From contig OX637794.1 of the NCBI GenBank assembly GCA_951802425.1, forward strand, positions 310,001-374,000: 64,000 nt of DNA, written 5' to 3'. The stretch is from Clavaria fumosa. Lineage: Eukaryota > Basidiomycota > Agaricomycetes > Agaricales > Clavariaceae. Under the pieces are notes generated by a model that was not told the DNA's origin, did not search any database, and saw only the letters and a program-made list of their open reading frames with translations. This document shows, one piece after another, positions 62,529 to 64,000 of this stretch (position 1 is its first letter; every line of letters begins with the position of its first letter). Position numbers and translations under genes: made by a program.

Positions 62529-62557
62529 CGGGGCCCACTGCGGTTGGTTAGTAGGTA

Positions 62558-63254
62558 CAGTTGACAAGCTCATAATGCATGTGGCCTTACTGCATAAGTT
62601 GAATAATGCATCGGTTTTGGGTCCTTCCCAACATGGGAAGCAGGGAAATTAGGAATTTCATGCATAACACATAATGCATTCAGATTTTCCAGGTTATGCA
62701 ATAGTGTGGGTTGCTAGTACAAACTGGAGTGGCTCACCAAATTACAAATGAGTGCTAATTTTCAATTTTCAACATGTCTTGCCCATTTCATGATGCCTGT
62801 CAAACCCAGGCACAAGGTGTGCAACAGGCCAGCTCCATATACATGCAAGCCATCAGCCAAAGTGTCCCCAAATGCCCCTGCAACATCAGCCATTGCCCAG
62901 AATTCATCTCACAGCAGTGCAGGCACACCTGGAGTTCACACAGTAGTGCAATGATGTGTGAACAAACTCCTTACTACTGTCTGAGGCTGGTATAAATACT
63001 ATCTATGGGTAATCAACAGCATGCAGATAGCGCAAAGAACAAGAAGGCTAAACAAAAGGGCGGCACACTATAGCACCGCCTGTTCTGAGAGCAAGCAGAG
63101 GCAGGGGTGAAGCGCTTACTTCATCAAATTGCAATGTCACACTTTACAATAGTCACATGTCACGTGTTGTGACCTTCCCGGCATAACGCATATGGCCCAT
63201 AATGCATGACCTTTGAGGCCTTCCCAACTGTATGCATTATGAGCTTGTCTACTG
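62558..63254. mobile_element. Tc1/mariner/pogo-type non-autonomous element (697 bp)
   Basis: Terminal inverted repeats CAGTTGACAAGCTCATAATG (left) and CAGTAGACAAGCTCATAATG (right, read inward) both continue with CAT and differ at one base. The element is flanked by TA on both sides (62556-62557 and 63255-63256), the Tc1/mariner target duplication. ATAATGCAT is repeated several times near both ends. No transposase frame is present. Confidence 0.82.
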
Positions 63255-63256
63255 TA

Positions 63257-64000
63257 TACCGTAAGGCTTATAACACGAGGTGGGTTTGTAGTAGTCATTG
63301 CTTAGCTTCTCAAATGACTCACAATGGAAAAAAGGTATCGTAACACTCCAGCAAATTGCCAAAACCTGTCGTGTGTGCTTTGAAATATTTCCCTTACAAG
63401 CGCTTTTCCTCCTCACCCGTTCTTTCGCACGCCTCCAAAACGAGGGAGAGAAAGCACCAGCACTGCATGACTCACACAGTCGCGAGCCTTGCATAAAATC
63501 AACCGACCAAACCCTCTAATTGGTACCCAAAACCCTCACCACAAGGCCCCAGTAAAGTCCAATTTCATTATCGTCGCCCGGAAGATCCTTGCCGTTCACC
63601 CCTGGATATAATCATTCGGCGGCGCGTCTCCGTAGCTGGGAAAGGAAATCTCGCGTGGAGGGCAGAGGGCCAATCACTGTGCAGATTATCCACCCCATCG
63701 GTGTATCGTATCACCCTCACCGAGACACCATCCCTTCAGACAGACCATTCCGGAGCGCTCCTCCTATCCGATTCCGTCCCGTTCATCATCATCTGTGGCA
63801 CAGTCTTGTCGTCACTCGACACCGCTTTTGCGACGATTCAATCACATCATAGGAGTTACTGACAACCATCGGCTCCTATCGTCCGGTTGTATCACGGATA
63901 ATAAGCAACCGTGTAAAGTCTTCTTATTTCCTGTCGTTCCATTTTGCCCAACACACCTTTCAGCGAACGCTGATCTAGCATGCCTTTCCTAGGATTTTCA
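63257..64000. other. No gene recognised
   Basis: Short frames only. The sequence around 63600-63992 is moderately GC-rich and could be a 5' exon or promoter of a gene beyond the window, but nothing supports a specific call. Confidence 0.4.

Larger units (their letters stand above)
61462..62535 (-). mobile_element. SINE-like element with tRNA-derived head (1074 bp)
   Basis: It is flanked by the perfect 14-bp direct repeat CACTGCGGTTGGTT (61448-61461 and 62536-62549). Read on the minus strand from the right border it starts GGCCCCGTGGCCCAGTGGG, with A box TGGCCCAGTGG (plus-strand 62518-62528) and B box GAGTTCAAACC (62460-62470) 47 bases apart, as in tRNA genes. The opposite end finishes ATTCATCATCA, a short simple-repeat tail. 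Long target duplication, pol III head and simple tail are SINE hallmarks. The length is unusual for a SINE; the body contains a 30-bp tandem repeat and repeated GGGGACTGGT(C/T)TACCAGCCT words. Confidence 0.6.

Noticed and set aside
62437..62535. A functional tRNA gene on the minus strand
   Set aside because: A and B boxes are present, but the D, anticodon and T arms pair poorly and the sequence sits at the head of an element with target duplications.

Overview
The window is fungal nuclear DNA, most likely from an Agaricomycete (Basidiomycota). The evidence is dense short introns (about 36-61 bp), an Agaricomycete-type DUF6535 membrane protein, a short-motif F-box gene family, chromodomain-bearing Ty3 elements, and copia elements with internal-tRNA-type primer sites. 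There are two halves. Positions 1-42.0 kb are a transposon graveyard with no recognisable host gene. Positions 42.0-61.4 kb hold a run of host genes. A short repeat-rich tail follows.

Repeat half. Positions 1-2307 are the 3' end of an intact chromodomain Ty3 element (RNase H, integrase, chromodomain, LTR). A decayed 36-bp minisatellite follows. Positions 4743-27111 are one old Ty1/copia element bounded by the 5-bp duplication TCTTC and filled by later insertions. Two near-identical copies of an unrecognised 4.2-kb DNA element with terminal inverted repeats (A, 5701-9886; B, 18054-26972, opposite orientation) interrupt its RNase H and its LTR. An intact copia element (10670-15302) sits in its gag, and a second intact copia family (18798-23573) sits inside copy B. 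The 9887-18053 segment is inverted relative to its flanks. Flipping it back restores both the old pol and an LTR of exactly 229 bp. Positions 28994-40219 hold a decayed Ty3 element on the minus strand with another Ty3 of the same family inserted in its gag (33277-38884, target duplication CTCCT). Both Ty3 copies have many stops, mostly CGA/CAA-to-TGA changes. All four substitutions I found between the youngest duplicated copies are CpG transitions.

Host genes. A divergent pair encodes prohibitin-1 (minus, 8 exons) and mitochondrial tryptophanyl-tRNA synthetase (plus, 6 exons), with 120 bp between the start codons. A DUF6535-type membrane protein (minus) and a SUV3-type mitochondrial RNA helicase (plus) follow, so three mitochondrial genes lie within 8 kb. 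Next come a small putative secreted protein, 3.2 kb without a recognised gene, and a molybdenum-cofactor-sulfurase-like PLP enzyme without a MOSC domain. A tandemly duplicated pair of F-box-like genes has only ATG-AAG in the first coding exon. The last gene is an unrecognised multi-pass membrane protein whose last exon was clipped by the tandem duplication.

Tail. Positions 61462-62535 look like a tRNA-derived SINE-like element (pol III A and B boxes, 14-bp target duplication). Positions 62558-63254 are a TA-flanked Tc1/mariner/pogo-type non-autonomous element.

All exon models were made by eye from splice signals, frame and remembered family motifs. No alignment or database search was run.
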